Assembly (NCBI GenBank): GCA_012656075.1
Contig: JAAKBF010000360.1
Coordinates: 1 to 64,000 of the forward strand
Reading direction: 5' to 3'
Source: Phytophthora hibernalis
Taxonomy: Eukaryota; Oomycota; Peronosporomycetes; Peronosporales; Peronosporaceae
Length of the DNA: 64,000 nucleotides
In this document: piece after piece, positions 36,993 through 48,480 of the stretch
How the letters are laid out: the number at the start of each line of letters is the position of its first letter
Position numbering within the stretch: the first letter of the stretch is position 1
Made by a program: the position numbers and the translations under genes
Notes under the pieces: generated by a model
What the model saw: only the letters and a program-made list of their open reading frames with translations
Told to the model about the DNA's origin: nothing
Databases searched by the model: none

Positions 36993-38776
36993 ATGAGCGA
37001 CGTGGCGCAGATCCTAGGCTCGCGGGGGCCAAGTCCGGCGCGAATGGGGCGGCGGCGAGTGACCTGGACCAGCTGAAGCCGTCGGGCGTGAAGCAATCGG
37101 GCGGCAGCGGTGCCAACAAGCAGAAGAAGCTCACGGGCATGCAGCGCGAGGTGCTGGAGTTGCTGGAGAGCAACCACCGCGCCAGCCACGCGCTGTACCA
37201 GGGCTTCGCCAAGACGAGTCTCAAGCAGAAGTGGCAGGAGCGGAAGAAGTCGCCAGCCGTCAAGTGGCTGCGCAAGTCCTTCCGGAATCCTGCGCGTGCG
37301 GCGCTAGCGGGCGAGAACGGGGACGAGGGCCTTGTGCTCTCTCATTGGGGAAGGCCCACTTAGAGCAGCCCGACTACGTGTTCGCTAGGTTCAATGTCCA
37401 GAGTGACACGACCAGCTACACGGACGAGGAGTTCGAGGCTGCATTGGCCCACCACCTCGACCCGATGATGAAGTGGACCAAGCAGGAGACGGATCTGCTG
37501 CTGAAGCTGTGCCAACGCCTGGACCTGCGGTGAGATGGGGTTTCTTGATTGGCTGCTAGGTATGTTTCTTATGTGTTTTGGTTGTGTAGGTGGGTCGTGG
37601 TCTCGGACAAGTACAACTCAAACCCGATTGCGAAGAACGCGCCGCGAACTATGGAGGATATCAAGTACCGCTACTACGAGGTGACACGACTTCTTGCTGA
37701 GTACAGAGACAAAAAGGCGAGAGGTGCAGTGGAGAAGACCTTGGTTACTCCTGCGGTAGCGAGCACTCCGAGTGATAGTGCTGTTCCTCCTGCAGGGGCT
37801 ATTTCCACTCCAGCAGGACCAACTACTCCAGCTGCTGGTGTTGTTGTTAAGGCCGATCCTGGCGCTGCTACGAGTGCTCCATCAACGCCGGTGCCTTCCG
37901 GTCCTGCTGCCTCTACGTCGGAGCAGCACTACAGATTCAATATCGCGTACGAAAAACAGCGCAAGAGGCAATTGGATCTCGCGTTCTCTCGGACGGTTGA
38001 AGAAGAAAACGAGATTCGCCGTCTCAATGACGAGCTACGTGGTGTGGAACAGCAGCTCAAGAAGGCGGCTGTCAGAGTGGATTCTAAGAAGAGGAAGGAG
38101 CTTGCAGATGTGCCGTACGAGATCAAGCGAGCGTTGCCTACAGGGGTGATCTTGCGAAGTTCGTTGCTGGCACTGCCCCAGCAGAAGCACGCGCTGAGTG
38201 CGAAGCTGCTGAAAAGTTGCAACTTCTGCTAGATGAGATGGGTGTGCCAGCGCGACCTATGCCTACAAAGCCTGTGTGCGAAACATTCGATCGGCTGCGC
38301 CAGGCCGCCGTGGGGCTGCTTTCGCTGCGGAAACACCTCAAAAGTAAACAAAACGAGGTCCAAGCGCTACGCGAGCGCTATCATGCACTTACTGGCAATG
38401 AGTACAAGCCGATCACCACCCCTGTCACGCTATCCGGTAAGATTGTTTTTTTGTCGTTTTTCAATCCGCTTCATGAAATTAATTCATTCTCTGTTCATGC
38501 AGAACGACCGGGCGATGCAGCCGTGGCTGATATCGGCAACTCGGCGGGATCTGCAGCGAACAACACGCAGAACAGCGTCAGCAAGGGTGCGTTCAATTCT
38601 CGATTCCTTGGTTGGTGTTGAACCTTCTTGACTAATCCGCAAATTGACAATGTGTTGGCGTAATTGCAGGCAAGCTGTCAAAGCACTCAGAAAAAGCACT
38701 TCGCGCAGCCAAGCGACGCAGCTCTAGTGGTCTCCCAGGTCTTCCTGCCAAGCGCAACAAGAAAGTGCCGCATTAA
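36993..38776 (+). CDS. DMAP1: DMAP1/SWC4-like chromatin subunit
   Basis: Subunit of the nuclear NuA4 acetyltransferase and SWR1 remodelling complexes. It starts MSDVAQILG, has NPAR and LSHW, then the SANT-like region (TSYTDEEFEAAL, WTKQETDLLLKLCQRLDLR, VVVSDKYN), a Pro/Thr/Ala-rich linker, a basic coiled coil, and the C-terminal DMAP1 domain (GVILRSSLLALP; LDEMGV..RPMPTKPVCETFDRLR). Three introns have good borders: 37530-37589, 38437-38502 and 38587-38669. The final exon is rich in Lys/Arg and ends at 38776. The frame shifts by one lost base at three places: the G5 run near 37020, GGAAGG near 37350, and the A4 run near 38213. Each restores family-like sequence, so the gene is probably intact in the organism. 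Confidence 0.9.
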
Positions 38777-39125
38777 CTTTTCAATTTGCTAAAGTGCTTC
38801 TTCAGTCCTTGTCTTCGCTTTTGCAGTGAAGCAACAATTTGAACACTTCATCTCTCAACCTGCACCACCTTGTTCACCGATTCTATCTACTGTACATGTG
38901 CACTGGCAAAAAAACACACCTAGCTATTCGGGGAGGGAGACCTCTTTTGACTTTTTCATGTTTTTTTCGGGGTAATTCCTCCTCTTTTATCTTTTCCTCT
39001 TTTTCAGGAGCACTTGCTCATGTTCACCCTCTTGCTGTCGGCAGCAGCATTATCCTCTCTCTTCAATCTCGCGACGAAATGGTCATGTGCTCGAAAAGCA
39101 GACAGCGAGCCAGGACTGTACCAGC
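38777..39125. other. Convergent 3' region DMAP1 / PABPN1
   Basis: About 350 bp between two convergent stop codons. T-rich on the + strand; probably both 3' UTRs. No gene seen. Confidence 0.6.
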
Positions 39126-39760
39126 CTAGAAGTACGGGTGGAAGCCGCGTCCCCGGCCTCCACGGAATCCTCCACGGGGCGGTCCACGGCCTCGGCCTCT
39201 TCCCCGTCCACGACCGCGTCCTCCCCGTCCTCCACGGGACATGTTGAAGCCACGCACGTTCTGGCGCTTGGGCGTGACCTTGAGCTGACGACCACGGAAC
39301 ATGGTGTCGTTCAGCAGCAGCGCGCTCTCCACAGCGTCATGAGACGCGAACTCAATGTACGCGTAGCCCTTGGGCTGGCCCGTGAACTTGTCGCACAGGA
39401 TCGTGACGCGGTTGATGGTGCCGCACGACTGGAAGAGCGCCTGCAGCTCCTCGGGCGTGCTGCCGTAGTCCACCTGGCCAATGTAGATGGACGTGTCGTC
39501 CATCGGCGAGGGGTTCGCCGACCCGCCCATCTCGTTGAGCGTGGAGGCCGTGTTCTTGCCCATCTGAGACTCCACTTCGGACTGCATCTCGCTGAGCTTG
39601 GCGGCCTCCTCCTCCATCTCCTTCACGCGGCGCTTCATGTCCTCGATCTCGGCGTCTACAGCCTCCGCCGACTCCTCCGGGGCGTCAGGGTGGGCTCGCC
39701 CTTGGCGAGACTCGCCGCCTCGGCCTCCAGCTTGTTCATGTCCACCGCTTCGTCCGCCAT
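39126..39760 (-). CDS. PABPN1: Nuclear poly(A)-binding protein
   Basis: RNA-binding protein that stimulates poly(A) tail synthesis in the nucleus. From the ATG at 39760 ([16 protein letters not shown]) there is an acidic N-terminus, an alpha-helical coiled coil ([19 protein letters not shown]), one RRM with RNP2 IYIGQV and RNP1 KGYAYIEF, and a C-terminal Arg/Gly tail (repeated RGRG and RGG) ending HPYF. This order is the PABPN1/Pab2 architecture. The frame breaks by one missing base near 39685, between GEPTL and the acidic segment. It shares a 159-bp upstream region with the divergent C3HC gene, which may be a bidirectional promoter. Confidence 0.92.
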
Positions 39761-39919
39761 CGCAACTTGTCTTGCTATTTGTATGTGGACGAGGTGGTAA
39801 CTGCCTCCAGTATGCCACATCAAGTGAACACCAAGTACCTATCCAAAAGCATAGTAGCTGCTATGTGTTGTGTTAGGCTATTGGTGTAAGTATGATGTGG
39901 CGTTGCGCGCACAATTAAA
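39761..39919. promoter_or_regulatory. Bidirectional intergenic promoter region
   Basis: 159 bp between the divergent start codons of PABPN1 (-) and the C3HC zinc-finger gene (+). It must contain both promoters if both genes are expressed. No strong Inr/FPR match was found. Confidence 0.5.
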
Positions 39920-41287
39920 ATGGCGGCGTTGGGGACGCAGATGGACGCGGTATTGGCCGCTTGGGACGACGCTACGGCGCCCCTAGACGCGCGCGTGAGG
40001 GAGGACCCGCTGATATTCATGTCGCAGTCGGAGATCATCGCGTCCTCTCGCGTTAAGAGACTGAAGGGGCCTGAAGCCGACGCCTGTCGCCCTTGGGACC
40101 ACGCGGAGTTCCTGACTCGCGTTAGCAGCTTCTCTATTGGCTCGTGGTTCGCCAAACCAGATGGAATTAGCGCGTTTGCATGCGCTCGTCACGGGTGGAG
40201 GAACTCGGCACCTGATCAACTGCATTGCAACTGGTAAAGAACCTTAATAAGAGAGATAAAAGTTGGTGCTGACGTTGTTGCTTGTGGTTTGCTGCAGTTG
40301 CAAGCAGTTTCTGTGCTTCAAAATCGACGACAAGTTGAGTGGAGCAGGAGCCTTGAAAGTGGCCGAGACGTTCGCTGGACAGCTGGTCACGGGCCATACG
40401 GAGCTCTGTCCGTGGCGGGACAACCCGTCGCCGGAAGCTTTCACGACGGTGAGGATGGTCAAGTTCGAGAGGACACCTGATTTGTTTTTTAATGTTGTGT
40501 GCTGCTTGTAGCTTCCTATTGCGTCAAAGCGCCAGGTGTATGAGACGTTTATGGATCGGATGCAGGAGGAGGTGACGCGGATGCACGAGGACGCTGACTT
40601 TCAGAAGTTTGTGGGCAGTTTGAAAGTTGCAGATGGGGTGGTAGATAAGATACTTCAAGAAGCAGGTGCCGGTGTGGATAATGTGCAGCCACTGGATACA
40701 TCAACGCTGGCGTCGAAGCTGTTGGCAAGGTGCTCTCAGCCTGCAGATACAGCAGTGAACTCTGAGGCGCTCGTCAACGCAGTATTCCTGGCTGCATGTG
40801 GGTGGCAATTTGATGAGAAAAGCTCTGATCAACTAAAGTGCGGGTCCTGCAATCGGTGCTGGCAAATGTCCTCGGAATCTACCAGTAAAAATAACGACGT
40901 GCAAAGCGAGCCACCAGCGAAGCGCCAAAAGGTTGACACAGTGCAGGCTGTTGACCTGCTTTCGCAGCACCGACATTTTTGTCCGTGGGTTGCCGGCCGC
41001 AAGTCTACTGGCGTTGCTGATTACGGTGAGACTGATCCTAAGCTGTGGGAGTTTGTCATGCTGCCGGGGTGGAAGCAATACGCTCAGGTAAGAGGAAGTG
41101 CTGCTGTTCGATTGCCTGGGTATGACTGACGTGCATCTTTGTTCTAAATCATTACCAGGCATTGATTTTCCTTGGTAACCCAGAGGAGAATGCAATCGTT
41201 GCCGTGGATTCTAGCGATGCTGCAGACAAAAGAGTGAGCGACCCCGTTGAAGCTCTTGAATCTATAAGGGCTGTGCTAGGGATTTAA
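39920..41287 (+). CDS. C3HC zinc-finger protein, ZC3HC1/NIPA-like
   Basis: Four exons with introns at 40234-40296, 40449-40511 and 41098-41158 (61-63 nt, GT..AG), all keeping the frame, so this is the only long gene in the region with no frame break. The first exons give the C3HC domain: RPWDHAEFLTRV, then WFAKPDGISAFACARHGW, a CxxC-type cysteine pair formed across intron 1, and GHTELCPWRDN. The second half repeats the theme in Rsm1-like form (AACGWQ, LKCGSCNRCW, HRHFCPWV), with a basic PPAKRQKV that may be a nuclear signal. Family members act in nuclear-pore or SCF-type ubiquitin contexts; the exact role here is unknown. Confidence 0.85.
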
Positions 41288-41681
41288 AGTCGCTAAGAAA
41301 CCGATTACAGGTTTGTTTATTTTTTTGTTCTGTGCTTGCTTATTTCAAGTTGTGGGCTAAAGACTAAAAATTATTGCACTGTACTGCTGCGCGGTAAACA
41401 AAGATTCGCCTAGTTCACCTGTCAATACTTCAGTGGTTCTGTATAACCGACGTTTCCTGTTCGCTGGTCGATCAAAAGAGTGAGTCGATTTCAGTTGTTA
41501 TGAATGCAATCCTAGCTCCTAGCGACTGATTCGTGTGACGTGAAATTGCAGGTGAATCTGTCATCGGTTGCAATTGCCGGAAGCAATTCCGTTCTGTGGA
41601 GATTCCTTCAACCAGAGCTGTTGAAAGCGGAGCTACTTGCAATATTTCTTGCAGCTTGCAGCTCACAGCTCATTGAACTCT
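41288..41681. other. Intergenic region C3HC gene / oxidoreductase
   Basis: About 390 bp between two convergent genes. No supported feature. Confidence 0.55.
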
Positions 41682-42706
41682 TTAGTCCTCAGCAAGCACC
41701 TTCAGCACAACCTTACCGCGAGCGTGGTTCGACTTCTGCACCTTCAACGCGTCTTGCAACTTCTCAAAGTCATGGATCGAATCAATCGGCACCACGCGCT
41801 TGCCGCTTTCGAACATCGAAGTGAGTGCTGCCATGCGCTCCGAAGTGGGCTGAGTGGCTACATCCGGAAGTCGAGTGGCTCCGATGGGAGATTCAATGGG
41901 CTCCGGGTTCTGCGCCCCGGTTTGCAGTGTGACGTAGCGGCCCGTGTTAGGTTTGAGCACCTTCTGGGCACCTTCGTTCCATGCTTGAGGCTCCGCAACG
42001 CAGTCGCAAATCAAGTCGATCGAGTGCGCCTCGATCACATCGGACCATTTTTCGCTCGTGTAGTCGATAGCCTGATCAGCACCCAGAGACTTCACTAGCT
42101 CAAAGTTGCGAGAGCTGGTTGTCGCAATCACAGCCGAAGCTCCAATGATTTTGGCGAGCTGCCGGTGCCGCCGCTTCCACCGATTACAAGAACGCGTTCT
42201 CCGGGTTGGAGCTTGGCACTCTCCACAAGAGCGTTGTAGCTTGTTTGTGCCGTGATACTCGCACCGGCTGCCTCGGTGAAGCTCAACTTCGTGGGCTTGA
42301 CAGCAAGGTACTTCGCGTCGATGTTGACGAACTCGGCTAAAGTTCCACAGCCACCGACGTAGTTCGCAAAGCCCCCACTGCCTCCGAATGGTGCCTGGCC
42401 GTATACAGCGTCACCGACGTGGAGGCTTTCAACCTCAGCGCCGATTCCGACAACGGTACCAGACACGTCAAAACCAACGCGGAATGGGTGCTCAGCGGAT
42501 GGCGAGGTTGGCAGGAACGTGCTACCAAACTCCACAAATTTCCAGTCGACGGGGTTTAGTCCAGCGCTGTGCACATGCACACAAACTTCCGCCGGTTTTA
42601 GTGGAAGCTGCTGCGTTGTGCCGAGCTTGATAACTTCGAGCGCGTCGCCGTACTTGTCGATTTGGTAAGCACGAAAAGTGCTGGGAAGGCTTGTTGTCGA
42701 GGCCAT
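41682..42706 (-). CDS. Zinc-independent quinone oxidoreductase-like MDR protein
   Basis: Medium-chain dehydrogenase/reductase of the quinone reductase (zeta-crystallin-like) type, predicted to use NADPH. The GroES-like N-terminal half has AGLNPVDWKFVEFG and FDVSGTVVGIGAEV. The Rossmann half has ERVLVIGGSGGTGS, then ATTSSRNFELVKSLGADQAIDY, and a C-terminal region ending GKVVLKVLAED. Total length of about 341 residues fits the family. The frame is broken once, one base missing just after the glycine motif (near 42155). No targeting signal is evident. Confidence 0.85.
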
Positions 42707-42740
42707 GGTCAGAGTGAAGTGGGGTGAGGTGGTGGTGATT

Positions 42741-42762
42741 CAAAGCAAATTGAAAAGTAAGC
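42741..42762 (-). promoter_or_regulatory. Inr/FPR-like element of the oxidoreductase gene
   Basis: On the - strand this reads TTACTTTTCAATTTGCTTTG, close to the oomycete Inr plus FPR, about 40-55 bp before the ATG at 42706. Confidence 0.5.
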
Positions 42763-43111
42763 AGAAAAGTGAGTAGTATGAAAGCAGCCCTCGAATCATT
42801 CAACTCAGGTACTTCGAAGTATTATAATACTCTGCTGGCAATGGGTGACCTTGCCATGCCATCAACAAGCCGCAATTTTACTTCGATAAACAGATTCGAC
42901 ATCATCGCCATCAACAAACAAAAAATAATCAAACGACGTTTGCAACAAGAATTGATCACGACGAAAAGCATGCGTAAATATGCATGTAATCGTCGAAACA
43001 TGTAGAACGACAATATTAATACATGTACATGTACATGTAGTAGCCAAAACGATTGCTATCCATACGTTTCTTTGATTTGGATTGCCATTTGGATTGAAAT
43101 GCTGCACTGTT
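42763..43111. other. Intergenic region oxidoreductase / GH1 gene
   Basis: About 350 bp, AT-rich, with a short ACATGT repeat (ACATGTACATGTACATGT) at about 43021-43038. No gene seen. Confidence 0.55.
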
Positions 43112-44538
43112 TTAGACGGTGAATCCGTTGTTCTCGATGGCCTGCTTGTACCAGAATGACGACTTCTTCGGCACGCGCTCCTGCGTCTTGTAGTCCACCC
43201 AGACCATTCCGAAACGGATGCCGTAGCCCATAGACCACTCGTAGTTGTCGAAGAAAGACCACGCAAAGTATCCACGCACATCAGCACCCTCAGTAATAGC
43301 CTCGTGGACGTTCGCAATGTACTGACGGTAGCAATCTTCGCGCTGAGTGTCCTGCTGCGCCTCCTCCTTGGTCACATCGGGCCAGGCCGAGCCGTTCTCG
43401 GTGATGTAGATACCGTTCTTCGGGTGATACTTTTCGTGGATGTACACACACAGCTTCTTCAGTCCCCATGGCGTCACGTAGTTCCACGGGGCTCCGGTTT
43501 GCACCCAGGAGGGTCTTGGTATGCCGTGACACCCTCGTCGGCTTCCAGGCCTCCAGTGTTATCATTCGGAGGTGGAATGCCTGCCTCAAACTCGGGCGAC
43601 GGCTTGACGAAGTTCGAGCTGTAGTTGTTGAGACCAAAGAAATCGGAGCTGCCCTTCACCAGCTTCTTCTGCCCCTCAGTGAACTTCGGCAGACGATCAC
43701 CGCAGCGGTCCTTCATGATCTGCGGGTAATCGCCGTAGTACACGGGCTCCGCAAACCACCCAAAGCTCCACGCCATAGCACGCTTCGCCGCCGCAAGGTT
43801 CTTCTTCTTCTGCTCAGGGTCGTCCGTAGGGCCAGGTTCCTTCCACTCAGCACTGAGAGTGATGCCAATCTGACCGCCCTGCGTCGCCTGAAACTCCTTG
43901 CGGTACACCTCCACGGCGCGAGCATGTGCCAGCAGCATGTTGTGACCAGCAAGGTACGGCTCAAAGTGCTTGTTGTGCTTGCGTCCAGGGGCCAGCATCC
44001 CCGTGCCAAACCCCATGTAGTTGGCTACCCACGGTTCGTTCATCGTGATCCAGTTCTTGACCCGGTCGCCAAAATTGTCGAAGCACACGCGCGCGTACTG
44101 GGCGAAATGGTCGTGGATTTGCTCACCGAGGAACCCGTCGAACTCGGTCTGCAGTGCTAACGGCAGGTCCCAATGGTACAGCGTCGCCATGGGCTCAATT
44201 CCGTTGGCCAGCAACTCGTTGATGAGGTTGTTGTAGAACTGTACGCCTTCCTCGTTCACTTCGCCTACACCAGCCGGAATGATGCGCGGCCACGCAATGG
44301 AGAAGCGATAGGCCTTGAGGCCCATGCTCTTCATGAGCTGCACGTCCTCCTTGTAGCGGTGGTAGTGGTCGATTGCCACATCTCCAGTGTCGCCGTTCAC
44401 GGTCTTGCCAGGAGTGTGCGAGAACGCGTCCCAGATACTTGCACCGCGTCCACCTTCGTTCACGGCGCCTTCCACTTGGTACGAGGCAGTGGCAGCACCC
44501 CACATGAATCCATCGGGGAATCGGATATCTTTGGTCAT
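43112..44538 (-). CDS. Glycoside hydrolase family 1 beta-glucosidase, copy A
   Basis: GH1 enzyme that hydrolyses beta-glucosides by the retaining mechanism. It opens with FPDGFMWGAATASYQVEGA; the acid/base Glu is in WITMNEPW and the nucleophile Glu in YITENGSAW. The substrate-site WSFFDNYEW and a C-terminal ERVPKKSSFWYKQ are present. Length of about 475 residues fits GH1. No signal peptide, so probably intracellular. One base is missing near 43510 (a CCC run). It is a tandem paralogue of the gene at 44939-46365, same strand, about 400 bp apart. Confidence 0.92.
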
Positions 44539-44574
44539 GGCGAGCCGAGGTTTAGAGACTTTTGCGGTACTGAT

Positions 44575-44591
44575 GAATTTGATTAATGAGC
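44575..44591 (-). promoter_or_regulatory. Inr + FPR core promoter of GH1 copy A
   Basis: Minus strand reads GCTCATTAATCAAATTC, an excellent match to the oomycete initiator (TCATTYY) followed by CAWTTTNYY, about 40-50 bp before the ATG at 44538. Confidence 0.7.
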
Positions 44592-44938
44592 TCGTCCTGA
44601 CCGTTTCAACCGGCTGACGTCACTGAATATGCAATCAATGCCATCTCTGTTTCGTGGGATACTAAAGCTGCAAGATCAGGAGGGGGTCACGGCTAATGCG
44701 AATTAGGCATAATCACATGGATGCATTTTCAGCGTGGTTGAAGCTTTGTTGAAGTTTGCCCCGATGTGTAAATATTTAAGCTTAACTTCCGTGGTACATG
44801 TACTTGCATGCTCTTGCTGACTTTAGGGATAGAGAGCATTCCTACGGCACGTTATAAATCCGCTGGAGACTCCAGCAACCTTAAAAGCTCGATCTTCTTC
44901 AACCACAACATGCTCATCCGTCATGGATGCACGCCGAT
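44592..44938. other. Intergenic region between the GH1 pair
   Basis: About 350 bp. It holds the 3' region of copy B and the distal promoter of copy A. Nothing else recognised. Confidence 0.55.
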
Positions 44939-46365
44939 TTAGGCAGGAAACCCGTTGTTGCGCACGACGTCGCCGTACCAGAGGGCTGACTTCTTGGGCG
45001 TGCGCTCCATGGTCTCGTAGTTGACCCAGTGCAGTCCAAAGCGCTTGGTGTAGCCCTCCGCCCACTCGTAGTTGTCAATGAAGGACCAAGCGAAGTATCC
45101 GCGAACATCCGCACCTTCCGCGATAGCGTTGTGCAGACCCGTGAGGTACTCCTTGTAGAAACCCACTCGAAAGTCATCGTTCTGCGCCTCCTCCTTGGTA
45201 CGGTCGGGCCACGCGCATCCGTTTTCGGTGACCAGGATGCCGGTCGGAACTTGGTAGCGCTTCTGGATCCAGACCAACAACTTCTGGAACCCCCAGCCGA
45301 CAGCGTTCCAGCCCATGTCCGTGCGTCTCCAGCAATCATCCGACGTCAGCTTCGTGCCTTCGTCCGGACCATAACCTCCGGTGCAGTCGTTCGGCGGCGG
45401 GATCTTGGCCTCATACTCGGGCGATGGCTCCGTGTAGCTGGTTCCGTAGTGGTTGAGTCCGAAGAAGTCGGAGCTGCCTTTCAGCAGCCTCTTCTCCTCT
45501 TCGGTGAACTTGGGCAGGCGAAGTCCGCAGCGGTCCTTCATGACTTGCGGGTAGTCGCCCTTGTACACCGGGTCGGCGAACCAACCAAGAGCAAAGAGCA
45601 GCGAGCGCTCGGCAGCCTCCTCATTCGTCTTCTTCTGCACGGGATCACGCGTCGGAGCGGGCTCCCGCCAGTCACAATTGAGCGTGATGCCAATCCTACC
45701 CTTCTGCACAGCCTGGAACTCATTGCGGTACGCCTCCACCGCGTGCGCGTGGGCCAGCAGCAAATTGTGCGCCGAAAGGTACACCTCCGTCTGTGGCTTG
45801 CATTTGCGTCCCGGGGCGTGAATTCCAATGCCGTAGCCCAAGAAAGCTGAGCACCACGGCTCGTTCAGTGTTAACCAATTCTTGACGCGGTCTCCAAAAC
45901 GTTGAAAGCACACGCGTGCATACTGCGTGAATGCGTCCTGGATGAACTTGCCCCCAACCAGCCGTCGTACTCGGTCTGCAGTGCCAACGGCAGGTCCCAA
46001 TGGTAGAGCGTCACGAGCGGCGTGATGTCGTTGGCCAGCAGCTCGTTGATGAGGTTGTTGTAGAACTGCACACCTTCCTCGTTCACCTTGCCAACCCCAG
46101 CAGGGATGATCCGTGGCCAGGCAATGGACAGTCGATAGGCCTTGAGCCCCATCTTCTTCATGAGCTGGACGTCTTCCTTGTAGCGATGGAAGTGGTCCAC
46201 CGCCTTCGCACCGGTGTCCCTGTTCACGATCTTGCCCGGTGTGCGAGAGAAGGCGTCCCAGATGCAGTCACCGCGCCCGCCTTCGTTCACGGCGCCTTCC
46301 ACTTGGTACGAGGCTGTGGCTGTGCCCCACATGAAACCTTCGGGGAATTTCAGCTCCTTGGACAT
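44939..46365 (-). CDS. Glycoside hydrolase family 1 beta-glucosidase, copy B
   Basis: Second GH1 gene, clearly paralogous to copy A over its length (shared SYQVEGAVNEGGRG, NNLINELLAN, LYHWDLPLALQTE). Catalytic motifs are WLTLNEPW (acid/base) and LVTENGCAWPD (nucleophile). It contains FAWSFIDNYEWAEGY and ends near RTPKKSALWYGDVV. No signal peptide is visible. One base is missing in a G5 run near 45955 (after DGWLG). The two genes probably arose by tandem duplication. Confidence 0.92.
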
Positions 46366-46405
46366 GATGCTTGCAATGGGTTTTGGGTGTATTGGATCGA
46401 GCAGA

Positions 46406-46420
46406 AGCAGGAATGAGCTA
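46406..46420 (-). promoter_or_regulatory. Inr-like element of GH1 copy B
   Basis: Minus strand reads TAGCTCATTCCTGCT, containing GCTCATTCC, the oomycete initiator core, about 45 bp before the ATG at 46365. The FPR half is weak. Confidence 0.55.
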
Positions 46421-46809
46421 CGTGAGACTTTGGTATCTCCGTGCTTGAAGTGACAGTATTTTACCCGTTACGATTGGGCGATTGGGAGCACACGTACGTG
46501 GCACCGACCGCGAGCAGATTTTTCACCGCTGCTTCGATCTGAGCTCGTTGCAGTGCGTGCACATGTTCTAGTACTAGTATATACATACTACGATCGATGA
46601 CTACTGTTTTGTTTTGGGGTTCTATGAGCTAACTTGTCAACGACATCACCGTAACCTGTCTCGGAATGCTTCTTGGATTTTGGACATCACCGATGCGTGG
46701 AGGCAGCTCTCTGCCTTCCCTTGAACCAAAGGCTTGGCAACTTTGATGGCGTGGAGCTGCAACATCGACACCAAGAATTGGCTGTATCTGATTCTGTGCG
46801 ACGGACTAT
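46421..46809. other. Intergenic region GH1 copy B / F-box-like gene
   Basis: About 390 bp. Contains CTAGTACTAG palindromic text near 46570. No supported gene. Confidence 0.55.
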
Positions 46810-48257
46810 TCATCGCTCATGCCTCGTGTACGACTCAATTCGGGCTGCATACCTCTCTAACCTCTCCATTGGCAGACGCTGAGCTACCAGTGTCAGTTCT
46901 TGTAGTGCACCAGAGTAAGACGAAGTGACCATACGTAGGTTGCCCTTTAAACACCGCCGTCGCCGAGAATCACGTGTAGGAAGCGACTCGAGCACGCCAG
47001 GCAACCAGTTGAGCTGAATGGCTCGCAGATCGCCATGCTCAGGAACTTGCCGCGCTCCGTAGTGCAATGCTACTGTGTAGAAGTAGAGATTGGGTCTCCT
47101 TGTAGAGCGCTCTTCGTTCATACATCGCACCTCGAGCCACACGTAGCCTGGGTCGCTCGGTAGTGCAACCTTGATGCTGCTGCTGTCAGCTCGGCAGGTG
47201 ACAACCTCGAATTTTTCAATCCCAGTGCGCTGTCTTGGTCGATCTGGCGCGATATCGCTGGATTCACCGTCCTCATCTCCACCCTGCCGCTCAACAGTAA
47301 TATACCCCGGTGCACAACAACCAGCGACAAATTCCCCGCCATGGACCGAAACGCGATTGAGATGTTGCACAGTTCACGCTGCGCAGGCTCCGGCAACAAC
47401 CGAATTGGTCTGAGCGACTGGAAATGCAGCTGAAGAAGCTCTTGCATGTGAATCGAGACTGCAGCTTGCTTCACCAAGTAGTAGTCGGTCTGTGCGTCGG
47501 TACCCGAAGGCACCTCCAATTCCAGAACCGCACTGCCATCCTGCGAGCACAGGTCGAACCGACCTCGACGACTTCCGATGCTCGCGGCCGCCAGCATCCG
47601 TTTCTCCGGCAACGTGGGTGTCTTCCACTCTCCAAACTCCTTCAGATACGAGTACTGACGCAGAACCACTTCGGCCCCATTCTCAGTATCACTGCCAGAC
47701 CGCAGCAGCTTGACTGTCACCATCGTGTAGATCCGACGGTTCCTCTGCACCACATTCGAGAGCATCGGCCGCTTCCCGACGTCCGCTACAAAGCGAGCAG
47801 TGACACCGTTCTTGTGCACACTTGGCATCTCCACTGGGTGCAACGTCACCGACCCACCAGCCACCTACACAGCACAAACCCCAGCTTTTAACCACAAGGC
47901 CCCAGTGCTCACACGTCGCAGATATCGCGTACCTGGCCTCTCCGTCCAAATGGACACCACACGGGGCGGCACTCGCGGGTCGCTGGACCGTGGGATGTTC
48001 TGCGTCTTCAGCTCTTGGTAAAAGGCTTGAAACTCCACGCGCAGACGAGAGAAACACAGCGAAGCCAATGATAATCGAGCACGAGTCGTGTGGAAGCTGA
48101 GGAAGAGCTTGCGGAGGCTCTTACAGCTGCATTTCTCCACTTGCAGCAGTCGCACGAGACTCACAGCGTCCAGGAACGTCAGTACACATGTAAGAAGCTC
48201 TGTTCCAGCTGGAAGCGTCTCCATCGCGCGCCACAGCGTCGGCACGGAGCTCTCCAT
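46810..48257 (-). CDS. F-box-like protein, substrate domain unknown
   Basis: Starts at the ATG at 48257 (MESSVPTLWRAMETLPAG). Residues of about 15-50 (LPAGTELLTCVLTFLDAVSLVRLLQVEK) resemble an F-box, so it may be an SCF ubiquitin-ligase adaptor. A 48-nt intron (GTGAGC..TGTGTAG, about 47865-47912) joins the first frame to VAGGSVTLHPVEM in phase 0, replacing an in-frame stop. One base is lost near 47305, after which the reading continues to 46810, giving about 465 residues. The C-terminal part is not recognised. The gene is divergent from RPL4, about 220 bp apart. Confidence 0.65.
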
Positions 48258-48480
48258 CCTCGCCTTTTTCGTCCGTATCAAGTCACTCAAGTGATTCCAC
48301 TACGTCACTCTCTGAACACTTCAATCCCTCTTCAGTGCCCTTAATCCCCGCATGAATGACTACTCGCAACGACTGGCTCCGCTGCGTTTCACTCCCTCCG
48401 AACCAATCACCTCGGCCTCAGTATTGGAATTGTCGCCGTAACCTCAGCGTTCGCCTACCCTTCCTGCAACCTCTTTCGCC
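48258..48480. promoter_or_regulatory. Divergent promoter region, F-box-like / RPL4
   Basis: 223 bp between divergent start codons. Pyrimidine-rich just before the RPL4 ATG (CTACCCTTCCTGCAACCTC), typical of ribosomal-protein leaders, and contains a CCAAT at about 48402. No exact Inr/FPR. Confidence 0.45.
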
